Of a stretch of 64,000 bases of DNA, positions 47,300-59,021 are shown in pieces (within the stretch, counting starts at the first letter, position 1; each line of letters opens with the position of its first letter). A program made the position numbers and the translations under genes. The notes below the pieces were generated by a model. That model was not told the origin of the DNA. It was given only the letters and a program-made list of their open reading frames with translations, and made no database searches. This DNA comes from Tamarix chinensis (taxonomy: Eukaryota; Streptophyta; Magnoliopsida; Caryophyllales; Tamaricaceae), in the NCBI GenBank assembly GCA_030549775.1, contig CM060174.1:70435466-70499465 (forward strand), given 5' to 3'.

Positions 47300-50200
47300 A
47301 GAGAAAATATATTTCATACTCGATGTTTAATTGATGACAAGTGCTTTAACATGGCCATAGATAGTGGTAGTTGTATTAATGCTACTAGTACCCTATTGGT
47401 GTCTAAATTAGGATTAACCACTACTAAACATCCAAAACCATATAGATTGCAATGGCTTAATGAATTGGGAGATGTTAAGGTTAGTCAACAAGTTTTAGTA
47501 AATTTAAAGTTAGGAAAATATGAGAATTCTGTTTTATGTGACATAGTTCCTATGCATGCTGCTCACCTGTTGTTAGGTAGGCCTTGACAATATGATAGGA
47601 GGGTAACACATGACGGCTATAAGAATAGGTATATAGTACAGAAGGATGATAAGAAGATTGTCTTAGCACCTATGACCCCAAAAGAAATATTTGAGGATCA
47701 AACCAAAATTAAATCTGATTATAAGGAGTTATCTAAGTCTAATTTGGGAAATGATCTTAGTACAAAGGACATGAAAGGAACTTTTGGATTTTATGCTAAA
47801 GGTAAGGATGTAGGAAAGGCAATAAAAAGAAATGCCAATGTGTACTTGATGATTTTTAAGGACTGTTATGAGTGTCAGAGAGGAATAATTGAAGAAGTAC
47901 CTAGTACAGTGAAACTATTATTAGAGGAATATAGTGAGTTGTTTCCTGAGGATATACCTAGTGGACTACCTCCATTAAGGGGAATAGAACATCAAATAGA
48001 TTTTATTCCAGGAGCTGTTATACCAAACAGACCTGCTTATAGAGCCAATCCTGAAGAGGTTAAGGAATTAAAAAGGCAGGTTTCTGAAATGTTAAGTAAA
48101 GGATATATTAAGGAGTCTATGAGTCCTTGTGCAGTACCAGTGTTATTAGTACCTAAAAAGGATGGTAGTTGGAGAATGTGTGTGGATAGCAGGGCAGTAA
48201 ATAAGGTAACTATTAAGTATAGATATCCAATTCCTAGGCTGGATGAAATGTTGGATCAATTGCGTGGTGCTGTTATATTTTCTAAAATAGATTTAAAAAG
48301 TGGGTATCATCAAATTAGAATGAAACCAGGAGATGAGTGGAAGACAGCTTTTAAGACTAATTTTGGATTATATGAGTGGTTAGTAATGCCTTTTGGGTTG
48401 TCAAATGCTCCTAGTACTTTTATGAGACTTATGAACTATGTGTTAGGGGAATTTATTGGAAAATTTGTGGTTGTTTATTTTGATGATATACTTATATATA
48501 GTAAATCTTTAGAGGAACACTTGAAACACTTCAGGATTATTTTGAATGTGTTTAAAACAGAACAGCTTTATGCTAATCTAACTAAGTCTAGATTTTGTTT
48601 GGAAAGTGTGGTTTTCTTAGGATTTGTGGTAGGAAAAGAGGGTGTATCTGTAGATGAAGAAAAGGTTAGGGCTATTCAGGAATGGCCTGTGCCAAAGAGT
48701 GTAACTGAGGTAAGAAGTTTTCATGGACTGTGTTCTTTTTACAGGAGATTTGTGAGAAACTTTAGTACTATAGCTGCTCCCTTGACTGCCATAACAAAGA
48801 AGGATAATGGGTTTATTTGGGGATTAGAACAACAGCAATCTTTTGAGACACTTAAGACTAAATTAACCCAAGCACCTGTATTGAGTCTTCCTGACTTTGA
48901 AAAAATGTTTGAATTAGATTGTGATGCTTCAGGGTTAGGAATAGGGGTTGTACTTTTTCAAGAAGGAAAACCAATAGCTTATTTTAGTGAGAAATTAAAT
49001 GGTAGTACATTGAATTATTCTACTTATGAAAAAGAACTGTATGCTTTAGTAAGGGCTTTGGAGGTATGGCAACATTATTTGTGGCATAGAGAATTTGTAA
49101 TTAATACTGATCAGGAAGCTATTAAGTATTTAAAGAGTCAATCAAAGTTAAATAGGAGACAATGTAGATGGATAGAATTCATTGAGAGTTTTCCTTACAT
49201 AATTAAATATAAGAAAGGTATTGATAATATAGTTGCAGATGCTTTATCTAGGAGATATGCCTTATTAAATGCTGCTGATACTACTTTATTAGGTTTTTCT
49301 AGTATTAAACTATTATACTTAGAAGACATTGATTTTAAAGAAATCTATAAAAAGTGTGAAGTTTCTTCACAAGGAAAGTATTTTATTAATGAAGGATACT
49401 TGTTTAGGGAAAATAGGTTGTGTATTCCTGCATGCTCTTATAGAGGATTATTAATTCAAGAAGCCCATAGTGGTGGGTTAATGGCACATCTAGGATCTCA
49501 GAAAACTTTAGATGTTTTAATTGAACATTTTTACTGGCCACACATGAAAAAAGATGTTTTGAAACATTGTGTCAATTGTATTAATTGTAGGCAGGCAAAA
49601 ACTACTTCAAAACCTTTTGGTTTATATACCCCCTTATCTGTATCTAACCATCCTTGGGTTGATGTATCTTTGGATTTTGTTTTAGGATTACCTAGGACTA
49701 ATAGAGCTAAAGATTCAATAATGGTTGTAGTAGATAGGTTCAGTAAGATGGCTCATTTTATACCTTGTAATAAAACAAATGATGCTGTAGCAGTGGCTGA
49801 ATTATTTTTTTCTAATGTGGTTAAGTTACATGGAATTCCTAAGACTATAGTTTCAGACAGAGATGTTAAGTTTCTAAGTCATTTTTGGAAGGTTTTGTGG
49901 GGAAAATTAGGGACTAAGTTATTGTTTTCTACAACTTGTCACCCTCAAACTGATGGACAAACTGAGGTAGTCAATAGAACTTTGGGAAACATGTTGACAG
50001 CTGTCATTGGAAAGAATCTTAAACAATGGGAATATTTTTTACCTCAAGTGGAATTTGCTTATAATAGGACTTTACATTCTACAACTAATAAAACTCCATT
50101 TGAGATTATATATGGTTTTAATCCATTAACTCCATTAGATTTGAGTCCTTTACCTCATGCTGACTTGCAAAATTTTGATGCTGAATCTAGAGCTGATAGT

Positions 50201-50540
50201 ATAAAAAGATTACATGAGACTGTAAGCCAACAGATTAACAAAAAGGTACAACAGATGGCTGAACATGCTAATAAAAGAAGGAGAAAAGTGATTTTTAAAC
50301 CTAGAGATTTAGTCTGGGTCACCTAAGGAAAGAAAGGTTTCCAAATTTTAGAAAGTCAAAGTTGGACCCTAGAGGGGATGGACCATTTACTGTATTAGAG
50401 AAAATTAATGATAATGCTTATAAAATTGATTTACCTGTTAAATTTGGAAATGTGAGTAACTCTTTCAATGTGGCTGATCTTAGTCCATTTCTGGGACTTA
50501 TTCAGGTTTCAGAGGCGAAACCTTTCCAAGAAGAGGGGAA
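47300..50540 (+). pseudogene. Gypsy pol: protease, reverse transcriptase, RNase H, integrase
   Basis: The frame follows on from the shifted gag. The protease has AIDSGSCINATS (47351-47386). A TGA at 47585 stands where LLGRPW would have Trp. From 47672 an 884-codon open stretch runs to 50326. It holds reverse transcriptase ([27 protein letters not shown] at 48476-48502), RNase H ([37 protein letters not shown]), the integrase zinc finger ([17 protein letters not shown]) and the DDE core ([21 protein letters not shown]). A one-base loss near 50319 (VWV then HLRKERFP in the next frame) shifts the tail. The tail reads GPFTVLEKINDNAYKIDLP and FNVADLSPF and stays open into the 3' LTR until 50631. 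Confidence 0.92.
50531..50540 (+). other. Polypurine tract of the gypsy element
   Basis: AAGAGGGGAA directly precedes the 3' LTR at 50541 and would prime plus-strand DNA synthesis. Confidence 0.85.
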
Positions 50541-51370
50541 TGATGTGAATCTTATGAATTTATATTTAATTAATTTTGAAAATTGCTGTGAATTAATTAC
50601 TTATAATTGTTTGTCTTATTTGATGAATTAATAGGAGTGTAATGCAGCATATGGATTCTGTGGAACTTTGGATACAGTTGCTGGGAAGTGCAGAATATGT
50701 ATTGGAGTTGTACAGATTATGTAATTTTTGTTAATAACTTGTAATCCCATATGATGCATTCGCCGGTCGAAATGGGCTAATGGAAATTAGGACGGTTGTA
50801 TAATCCGCCACCCGGTCTTTAATTGGGACTAGATGGATTGCGGATTAATCAATCCTTAATAACCATGATTAGCTAAAGTCATTATAGCTGATGGGAAATT
50901 AAGCCTTAAGCTTAATTGTATTTGGGACATTTTTTTATGTTGGGTTGAAGTGGGCTGGTCGACTTATTGTGGCCCAAAGTTTCAATGCCGTTCTATTCCA
51001 GGCTTGTATCTGTTTCGTATGTTATGTGTCGACATATACGGTCTATTGTGTACATATAAATAGACAGAATACATGTAATACGGATAACTTTTGACAGAAA
51101 TATACCAGCTGATTTCTTGAGCTTTCTCGCGACTTCTTTTCTCTCTCTCTCGGCGATTCTCTCGTTCGCTTGTCTTCTCTGATTCTGCTCTCGCTCTCTC
51201 CTTGATCGATCTTGATCATTCACCTTCAAATTTCAGTTGCCGTTGTACAAATTGCGCTTCTGAATCTTTGGTCTTCCTTTGGAATTGTTCCTTAGGCTGT
51301 GCCGGCGAAATCAAACTTTGCGCTCGATTAATCTTTCGATCCTTCGTGAAACCCTAACAGGTTTCCATCA
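50541..51370 (+). repeat. 3' LTR of the gypsy element
   Basis: It is 830 bp and nearly identical to 44443-45272. Differences are single bases, for example GAGTAG/GACTAG, CAGTTGTCG/CAGTTGCCG and AAATCGAAC/AAATCAAAC. The pol reading frame extends about 90 bp into it. Confidence 0.95.
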
Positions 51371-51499
51371 CTTGGTGCCTAATTCAAGTCATATATTTCC
51401 TTTTTTAACCTAAATATATAATTTAGGTCACTCTTACTCTGGAACTCCTTTAGTCATTTTATATATATTTGTCAATCTAGTTTAGACCTGGCAAAGTTG

Positions 51500-51845
51500 A
51501 CCCAACCCGATCGACCCAACCCGAATAACCCGACTTGAAATCCGATAGTAACCCGAAAAATAAAACCCGTTCATAACCCGAAAGCCCGAAACAACCCGAT
51601 TCAATTTGGACCCGACCCGAATTTAGCTAACCCGATAAAGACCCGAACCTAAATTGACCCGAACCGAAGTGACCAAAATCAATGATAACCCGAACTGAGC
51701 ACACCTCAAACCCGACCCAACCCGAACTCCAACCCGAACCCAAACCGACCCGAACTCTAATCCGAACCCGAACCGACCCGAACTTTAACTTTAACCCGAA
51801 CTAACCCGAACTCTAACCCGACCCGACCCGAAGCAGACTTGAACC
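51500..51845. repeat. CCCGA-rich subterminal repeat array of the hAT element
   Basis: More than twenty copies of (A)ACCCGA or its near variants are packed into 345 bp in one orientation. It stands out from the AT-rich surroundings. Confidence 0.8.
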
Positions 51846-52755
51846 GATAATTGATTATTCTTAGTCATATATGATATTTTTAACTCCATACTCTTATTAA
51901 TTTTTGAAACCATGTAAATAAATGCAAACATATATAAGCATAAATTTATATTTTTGCTTCACTTTGTTTGATAATTTCCTACAACTTAAACTCTACACTT
52001 TGGACCATAATAATAATACACTCATTGTATTAATGATTCATGAGGACCTGACAATAAAATTTAGCATTTCATCATACACTCATTGTATGATACACAATAC
52101 ACAATAATATCAAATATACTGATAATTACTAACAAATAAATACAATAAAAGTCCAAACAAGTGTAAATAAGAAAACTAGAGCATTGATAACACACCTATA
52201 ATGAATACTTGATCTTCTCTTTAATGGATGAAGGTGAATACCTCTCTTTGATTGAAGCCCTGACCTTGAGGTAAGTAACCAAAAAATACTAACTAGAAAG
52301 GAAGAAATTTACAATCCAAAAGGCAAAAGATATCCTATAGGATAGTTATAAACTTATAATGCTAAGAGAAAGACATCACCTAACCATCACCATATGTTGT
52401 TACAAAAACACCACACCAACAAGTCACACACCTTAATCTGAGGCTTATATAACAATGAGAAAAAAAAATATCACCCCATTTGGATATTCCTCCCTACAAC
52501 CTCTTCAAAAATATCAGTGTAGTCCTCCCTGTAGTAAAATAACATGTAGTTAAATACACTCCATTTGGATAAAAGCTACATACTTAACTATCAATTATAT
52601 AAAGAATTAAAATAGTACCTATGGACCTTATTAAGGATGTCTAGTAGGGGGGTTAGCTCCATCCCACCCCACATTGCAACCAACGTATTCATCTTCCTTA
52701 GTTGCTAGAGAAACAATAACACATTAGAAATTTACTATGATGTAGAAACAAAGAA
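51846..52755. other. 3' non-coding part of the hAT element
   Basis: This AT-rich stretch lies between the subterminal repeats and the transposase stop codon. I see no gene in it. The plus-strand ORF at 51922-52107 has no recognisable domain. Confidence 0.55.
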
Positions 52756-53138
52756 CTAAATAAAAGCCTTAAAAACATTACCTTCAAAACCATACAACCA
52801 ACTACGAGTAGTTATCAACGCTTCAATATTTTCAGGCAAGCACGAGCTTCTCCACTTACTTAAAACTCTACCTCCAATGCTAAAAGTCGATTCTGATGCA
52901 ACAGTTGTAAGGGGCACACTTAAAATATCCCTAGCTAGATGTGCAAGCTCTCCATATTGAGACTCGTTCTCTCTCCAAAAGTCAAGAATGTTCAGCTTGA
53001 TTTTGTGGTCCATTCTTGGATCATCTAGATACTTATCCAGCTTTGTCTTTTCATTATAGGTTAATGCAGTCTCATTTTCATCAAAACCCTAAAAATTACA
53101 AAAGCAAATGGATATATATATATAATAAATCAAGAATG

Positions 53139-53177
<39 letters not shown>

Positions 53178-54842
53178 GTCAATTGAATATAAATATAATA
53201 ACAAATCAAAATCAATGGAAAGATATAAAAGATTAAGGGAAGGTGAGAAATGTAAACTTACGGTAGAGAAATCAAATTTGCGCTTGCGAGTAGAACCAAG
53301 GGTGTTAGTGTCTAATGTTGATGATGTTCCACAAGAGTTATAACAAGTACCTCCTCCATAATTAACGGAAGGATACTCCACTAGAAGCATCCCTAACTTA
53401 AACCGCATATCATTGACTTTCAAAGAAGCCCTTGTTCCATCCTCAAATAATTTTTTATAGCAATACTTTAGAAAATCCAACTTACAACGAGGATCAAGAA
53501 TCACAGCAAAAGCAAATAATGTACCATATTCATTCCCATCTAAGTTGGCCCAATACTTGTCAAATTTAATCTTCATTTCTATAGCTATTTTCCTTAACAC
53601 TTCATCATCCCCCTTTATCAACTCATTTAAAAGCATTTCGATCTTCCATACATTCTCAAAATACAAATTTGCCGTAGGATACTGACTACCAAAAAATAAC
53701 TCAGTAATATCATAAAATGGTTCTAAGACATCACGAATTTTTTCAAGCATGTCCCACTCTTGAGGTCTTGGAAAATTCTTGTACAAAGGGTCAACAACCA
53801 CCATCTCCTTAAATCCATTACGATAAATAATAGCTCTATCAATCATCAAATAAGTAGAGTTCCACCTTGTGGGAACATCAAGCCATAATGCTTTAGTATC
53901 TGATATCCGAGCTAATTTCACACAATTTCGAAATGTAGTCTTCCTCGATTCTAACCACTTGATGTATTTTACACTATCTCTAATCTTAACAACAATATCC
54001 TCTATTACCTTAAGCCCGTCCCTAACAATGAGATTCAAAACATGAGCACCACACCGAAAATGTAAGTAAATGCCATCATGCAACAAAATTTTTTGATCAT
54101 TTAGTGTATTTCGCAAACGATCTTGCATTCTATCATTGCTTGAGGCATTGTCTAATGTGATAGAGAAAATCTTATCCTCAATACCCCAGTTTTGAAGCAA
54201 ACTTAACACCGAATTATGTAAGATTTGTCCCGTATGTGGTGTTTCTATATGATGAAAATTCAGCACTCTACTATTCAACTTCCAATTAGCATCCACAAAA
54301 TGAGCGGTCAAACACATATATCTCTCAGTTTGACAAGAAGTCCACATATCAGAAGTTAGACAAATACGACCAGGGATGCTACGAAGATAGTTCTTAAGCT
54401 CGATTTTCAAGTTTGATTGCAATTTCAATACATCCGATTTTGTAGTAATTCTACAAATGGTTCTAACTTGATTATTCAAGTATGCATGAATTTCTCTATT
54501 GCCTTCGTGTTCAATCCAAGAGAATGCATACCCATGTTTGATGATAGCCCTTGCTAATAGATCTCTGTAGATCTTTTGGTTATAAACATTAGATTCTACT
54601 TTCACAATTTGTTGATATGATGGACATTTATCAAGATGTCTTTTTAGATTTGTTGTCCCATAATGTGAACTAGCAATGAAAGAAGCCACCTTACAATGGC
54701 TGCAAAGTGCTATCTCTTTTCCATCCTTGGTCTCGGTTCCTTTAAGTCTCAGAAATTCTTTCCAAACTGAGCTCCTTTTGTTATTAGCTTCTTGCAAATT
54801 AGGATCCGGAAGATTGCTAGCATCATAATTTTTAGCTTCCAT
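52756..54842 (-). CDS. hAT-family transposase, zinc-finger BED RICESLEEPER-like
   Basis: Two exons on the minus strand, 54842-53262 (527 codons) and 53088-52756 (110 codons plus stop), join in phase 0 across a GT-AG intron of 173 bp to give 637 aa, within the usual range. The protein would excise and reinsert DNA in the nucleus. An N-terminal BED finger is visible (C47-x2-C50, H69, C73). The RNase H-like core has two candidate catalytic aspartates in CLTSDMWTS (D165) and ITLDNASSND (D231), then CGAHVLNLIV and LDVPTRWNSTY. Exon 2 encodes the hAT C-terminal dimerisation region (LSVPLTTVASESTFSIGGRVLS). No stop or shift is present, unlike the decayed retrotransposons nearby. The intron carries an AT microsatellite (53114-53173). 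It could be a young transposon gene or a domesticated one. Confidence 0.88.
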
Positions 54843-55229
54843 AACTACAATAAATTATTAGTATTAGTATTTTATTAAGATAATCATGAAATCACATACA
54901 ATACAAATAGTATACCATAATCATGAAATCGCATACAATACAAATGGAACACCATAACCATGGGTGTTTCATATGCTAAAACTAAACATATATAATGTTT
55001 ATATCGATAACATGAAACATTGATCACATAACATATACCACACAAGGGTTTAAAGATAAGATAGAATGCTCAATTGAAGAAAAAACCTTTAAGGAACATT
55101 TGTTAACATGAAAGTGTAAAACAAATCTTACCATGTCCAAGTCTTTCAAAAAAGCCAACATCAAGCTTTGAAAGATAAAACAGTAGGCCTTTAGCCACTT
55201 TGAAAACAAATAATAATCATATAAGAGTT
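54843..55229. other. Upstream region of the hAT transposase
   Basis: This should contain the promoter and 5' leader. A TCATGAAATC(A/G)CATACAATACAAAT unit is repeated near 54881-54945. I see no other gene; the minus-strand ORF at 55024-55209 has no family match. Confidence 0.45.
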
Positions 55230-56118
55230 TTTTGCCAAAAAAATGAGTTAAAAGTCAACTATGAAATTAGGTAAAAGTAAAATCTAATCCCTAAAGTCCA
55301 ACCTAATATAGGATTCACTTATTCAGTCATGAGAATAACCAAAATGCCCTTGAATCCTAAAAAACCATAAAAGAACTTAAAACCCTAAACCAAGGATCAA
55401 TTCATAATATCCATTTCAAAGGCAAATCAAATACTCTAATTCTTTTGCTCATGAGCCATCGCTATTCCTTTGATTTGCTCTAGATTGTATTCTCCAAATA
55501 ATTTTAGGATCTAACATGACCTTGAAAATCAAAATATTTCCAACAATAGGTAAAATGGTCATTCTATTATTATAATCTCCAAAACCCCAAATTAGATTTA
55601 CCTATACCAAATGATACCTAATTCATGATAAACTATTTCCAAAAAAGTTCACAAACTTTATAATTACTTCATTAGAATATACATGGAAACTTTATGTGTT
55701 ATCCACACAACGATGCTTGAAGAAAGGATAATCTTAATATCCTTTTTTTCTTCATCATATATTTGCAACAAGCTCTTTACTTAATCATATGCTTAAGCAT
55801 AAAATATCATTCAATTTCAACACACACAAACACACACTTTGACATTCATCATCTTCAAAAGAATCAAAATAACCCCATCATGCATATTCTTACCTCTAGT
55901 ATTTTCAACAATATTCTAAAATATATATTACACTATCTGTATGCTCAAGATCCATATTTCCATGCTTATATTTCAAAACAGAAAACTCATGAACAATATA
56001 TAAAGTACCTATCGAGGCATATTACTTGTTTTATATACCAACTCATGAAAATCATATCACTTTCATCTATAAAACACATATACAATGATCCATCCTCGTG
56101 AACAAACCATAATAGAAG
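55230..56118 (-). mobile_element. E-family fragment E6, inverted
   Basis: The order AAAAGTCAA, AGTCCAACCTAATATAGG, ATAACCAAAATGCCC and AAACCCTAA aligns by eye with E2 (about 11090-11215) and E4 (about 40680-40745), both inverted copies. The fragment lacks both termini. It is cut on the right by E5a and on the left it abuts the hAT region. The ORF at 55763-56101 is AT-rich and has no family match. Confidence 0.5.
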
Positions 56119-59021
56119 TGTAACACCCTGAATTTTTAAAACCTAAAATTTAAATATTGAACCTTTTATATGGAATACTTTAATCTTAAATAATCAATTT
56201 AATTATTTTGTGGACCTTTAATTTACAAAAATAGATATAATTATTTAATAAATTAATATAATTATTTTTATTATTTTATCTTACTCTTTTTATTTAAATG
56301 AATCCCCAAACCCATAATTTTATCAAAATTATTTTCTTAAATTTGAAACCCTAACTATCGGATAAATTAATTTAATATTTTTCCAATAACCAATTTGAAT
56401 CTAAATTATAATCCTAACTCTAAAAATAATTCCTTTTTCTTTTTCTCCTTTTCCTTTTCCCTTTTTCCTTTTTCTTTTTTCTTTGTTCTTTTTTCTTTTT
56501 TCTTCCTTTTTTTCCTTTTTCTTTCTTTTCTTTTCTTCCTTCTTCCTTGGGTCATCCCAACCCTCCCTTTACCTTCTCTTCTTCTTCCGCTCTGGCCAAC
56601 CTAAGCCTTTCTTTCTTTTTTCCTTTCTCTTCTTCTCCCCTTAGGCTAGCCTAGTCTCCTCCTTCCCTTTCTTCTTTTTTCTCTCCCACGAGGGCCCACC
56701 CACCTCCTCTCCTTTTATTCCCATCCTACTCAGCCCATCTCCCATATCCTTCTTCCCTGTCTGCATCACTCGACCCAAACAACCCCCTTCCCCCTCGCAT
56801 GACTTCTTCCCCTACACACCTACACCATGTCGGCCTACACCTCCGCCCCTACCCGACCAAATGCTCTGTACCACCCTCTTTCCCTATTGTCCTTTTCTTT
56901 TCCATTTTTAACCTGCACTCCTTAAACTTCCCTTCCCCACGTGCCCCTATTCCTTCTGTTTTCATCCCTACCCTCGTTACCCTATCTTCCATGCTTGCCC
57001 TCTAACTGTGACCTCCCTCCCTGCACCCACCTAACCCTACACGCCTCTGTCTCCTCCTCCTCCTCCTCTTCTTCTTCTGCTTCTTCTTCTTCTTCTTCTT
57101 CTTCTTCTTCTTCTTCTTCTTCTTCTTCTTCTTCTTCTTCTTCTTCTTCCTCCTCCTCCTCCTCATCCTCGGCCTCGGCCTCCCCCTGCACCACCTTACC
57201 CAAGCCACCCTGCCTTTCCCTTTTCTCTTTCTATTCTTCTCCTTTCTTGTGTATAATGTGAAGGGCATGAAAGGGTGATTAAGAAGTGGCCTAATGGTTG
57301 ATGGTGGATGTTATGTGTATATAAAATGCTAGGTGGAGTATGGATGGACACTTATAGTAAAAATATTACTATGAGTCCTAGGGAAATTTTGGTCTTTTGG
57401 ACCCATCATGATATTTAACCCTAACCAATATGGCTAATGTGTTATAAATATTGTCAAGAATGGAGATAGGATTTTGGTGTATTATAAATACATGTTCATA
57501 GGAATATTAATATTTTATGGTCTAGGGGTATTTTGATAAGTTTAATGTATGGTGGTGATCATCCTAATATATGTGCATACTAAGTGTTATGTGGTGTTGA
57601 AAATGATAATAGGGGTTTGTGGAGCTAGTGATGCATGTTTGGGTATGAATATTAGTATTATATAACTTAGAGGCATTTTCATAATTTTACATATACAATG
57701 GGAGTTATGCATGGTAAGTAATAATTGGTGCTAATAATGATAATAGGGGTTTATGGTGTTAGTAATGTATGTTAGGTATGATTATTAATATTAAATGACC
57801 TAGAGGCATTTTGGTAATTTTGTATGTAATATGGTGATTAGTCTAATAAACATGTATGATAAGTATAAAGTAATGTAAATATGATAATAGGGGTTTATTA
57901 TCTTACTACCACTTATTCAAACATAATCATTAATAATATATGGTCTAGGAGCATTTTTGTAATTTTACATGTGAAATGGTGATTAGACTAATAAACATGC
58001 ATAATAGGTATAAATTGATGATAAAGATGATAATCGAGGTCTACTATCTTAGTACTACTTATTTGAGCATAATAATCAATAATATATGCTCTAGGGGCAT
58101 TTTGGTGATTCTGCATGTAATATGGCATTTAGACTAATAAGCCTACATGCTAAGTATTAAATGATGTTAAATAAGATAATAGGGTATTTTAGTAATTTGG
58201 AGTGTACCATGACGAATATGATAATGAATATCCATGGTTTAGGGGTAACTTGGTGAATTGGAGTATGTTGTGTTGTTATTCCCATGAACATGCATTAAGT
58301 GCATTGATTATTGATTAAGTATGAGAATGTGTGTTTGGTTGTTCTAGAAGTGCATGTTAGGGTTTACATGTAAATGGTCATTTGGTGTGTTGGGTAACTT
58401 AACTTCATGATTAATAGTTTAATTATGGTTTGTTGCTCTTTTTATGTCTTGTTGGTGAAATAAAATGGAGTTTGTGATGGAAATGGATGGTAAAGAGGTA
58501 GTGTTAGCCTTAGGGGCATTTTGGTCATTTTGACCTAAGGTGCCTAAGTGTGAGTATTGGAGCCGGAATGTGTGTTGAGCTTGTTTTGGCTTAAAGTTCG
58601 AGAGTAGTGTGGCCGGATTCCCTCTTCTTGATATCTTATTTATTTCTATTATTTCTTCTTGTATCGGATTTATTCTGTTTGATCTATTACCTTGTATTAA
58701 ATATGTAAAGGAAACCTTTTATCGATTGTAATAATATTCCTTTCGAAGAATTTTAATTCCGCACTCTGATTTCTATTTGATTCATGATTCTTTACGCGCA
58801 CTCTAATTTTAATGTATGATCTTCCGAGTTCTTTTATAAACTGTTGGTTTGAGTTTAATGTAAATCTTTTCTTTAGCCTTAGCACTTAGTACTAGAACGG
58901 TCGGAGAGAACCGGTCTGGTACTAAGCGTGGCAGTAACATCCTCAGAACTCACAAGTTTTAAATTAAGTATTTTAATCACTTCCGTTTTCAAAAAAAATT
59001 AGTGAATTTTGGGGTGTTTCA
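56119..59021 (+). mobile_element. Solo-LTR-like element E5a
   Basis: It starts TGTAACACCCTG and ends TTTTGGGGTGTTTCA, E-family termini in plus orientation. A long pyrimidine-rich tract (56420-57240) includes a TTC/TCC microsatellite (57050-57170). The second half repeats the words GGGGCATTTTGG and ATAATAGGGGTTT several times (57530-58200). No target duplication is visible: flanks are AGAAG and GCTTC. The serine-rich and glutamate-rich ORFs over 56395-57268 are products of the microsatellite. Confidence 0.7.
57050..57170. repeat. TTC/TCC microsatellite
   Basis: About 120 bp of nearly pure TTC flanked by TCC units lies within the pyrimidine tract of E5a. It is the longest simple repeat in the window and creates false poly-Ser, poly-Glu and poly-Lys ORFs in several frames. 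Confidence 0.9.

Larger units (their letters stand above)
44443..51370 (+). mobile_element. Structurally complete Ty3-gypsy retrotransposon (chromovirus, possibly CRM-like)
   Basis: Two 830-bp LTRs (44443-45272 and 50541-51370) begin TGATGTG and end CCATCA. They flank a primer-binding site, gag, protease, reverse transcriptase, RNase H, integrase and a polypurine tract in gypsy order. A perfect CTTGG duplication lies at 44438-44442 and 51371-51375. By eye the LTRs differ at about a dozen of 830 positions, so the insertion is recent. Four coding lesions (a shift near 46893, stops at 47297 and 47585, a shift near 50319) make this copy non-autonomous. No classical chromodomain follows the integrase. 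The C-terminus FNVADLSPF then FQEEGND at the LTR edge resembles CRM-type elements; that assignment is inference. Confidence 0.93.
43750..51482 (-). mobile_element. Ty1-copia relic (copia D), split by the gypsy element
   Basis: On the minus strand, 51482-51371 ends in a diverged YGLKQ-like segment, and 44442-43750 continues with APRAWYKNI, then VYVDGLILIG near 44330-44300 (YVDD changed to YVDG), then VGNIIYLTM and QILRYIKSTFDYGIL (near 43945-43910) and the first part of RNase H. The gypsy element 44443-51370 and its CTTGG duplication sit exactly inside the APR triplet region. Many stops are present. The hAT end at 51483 truncates or abuts it. Confidence 0.75.
51483..54900 (-). mobile_element. 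hAT transposon (RICESLEEPER/Ac-like), one end recognisable
   Basis: The transposase lies on the minus strand (52756-54842). Beyond its 3' side, 51483-51845 starts TAGACCTGGCAAAG and is packed with ACCCGAA and CCCGACC words, the kind of terminus plus subterminal transposase-binding repeats seen in plant hAT elements. I found no matching inverted end on the promoter side. A weak TTTGCCA near 55228-55234 is the only candidate, and an E-family fragment begins about there. The right limit given is therefore arbitrary. No 8-bp duplication could be confirmed. Confidence 0.65.

Noticed and set aside
56941..57268. Serine-rich, glutamate-rich and lysine-rich ORFs on both strands
   Set aside because: All come from the TTC/TCC microsatellite read in different frames; no domain or coding signature.
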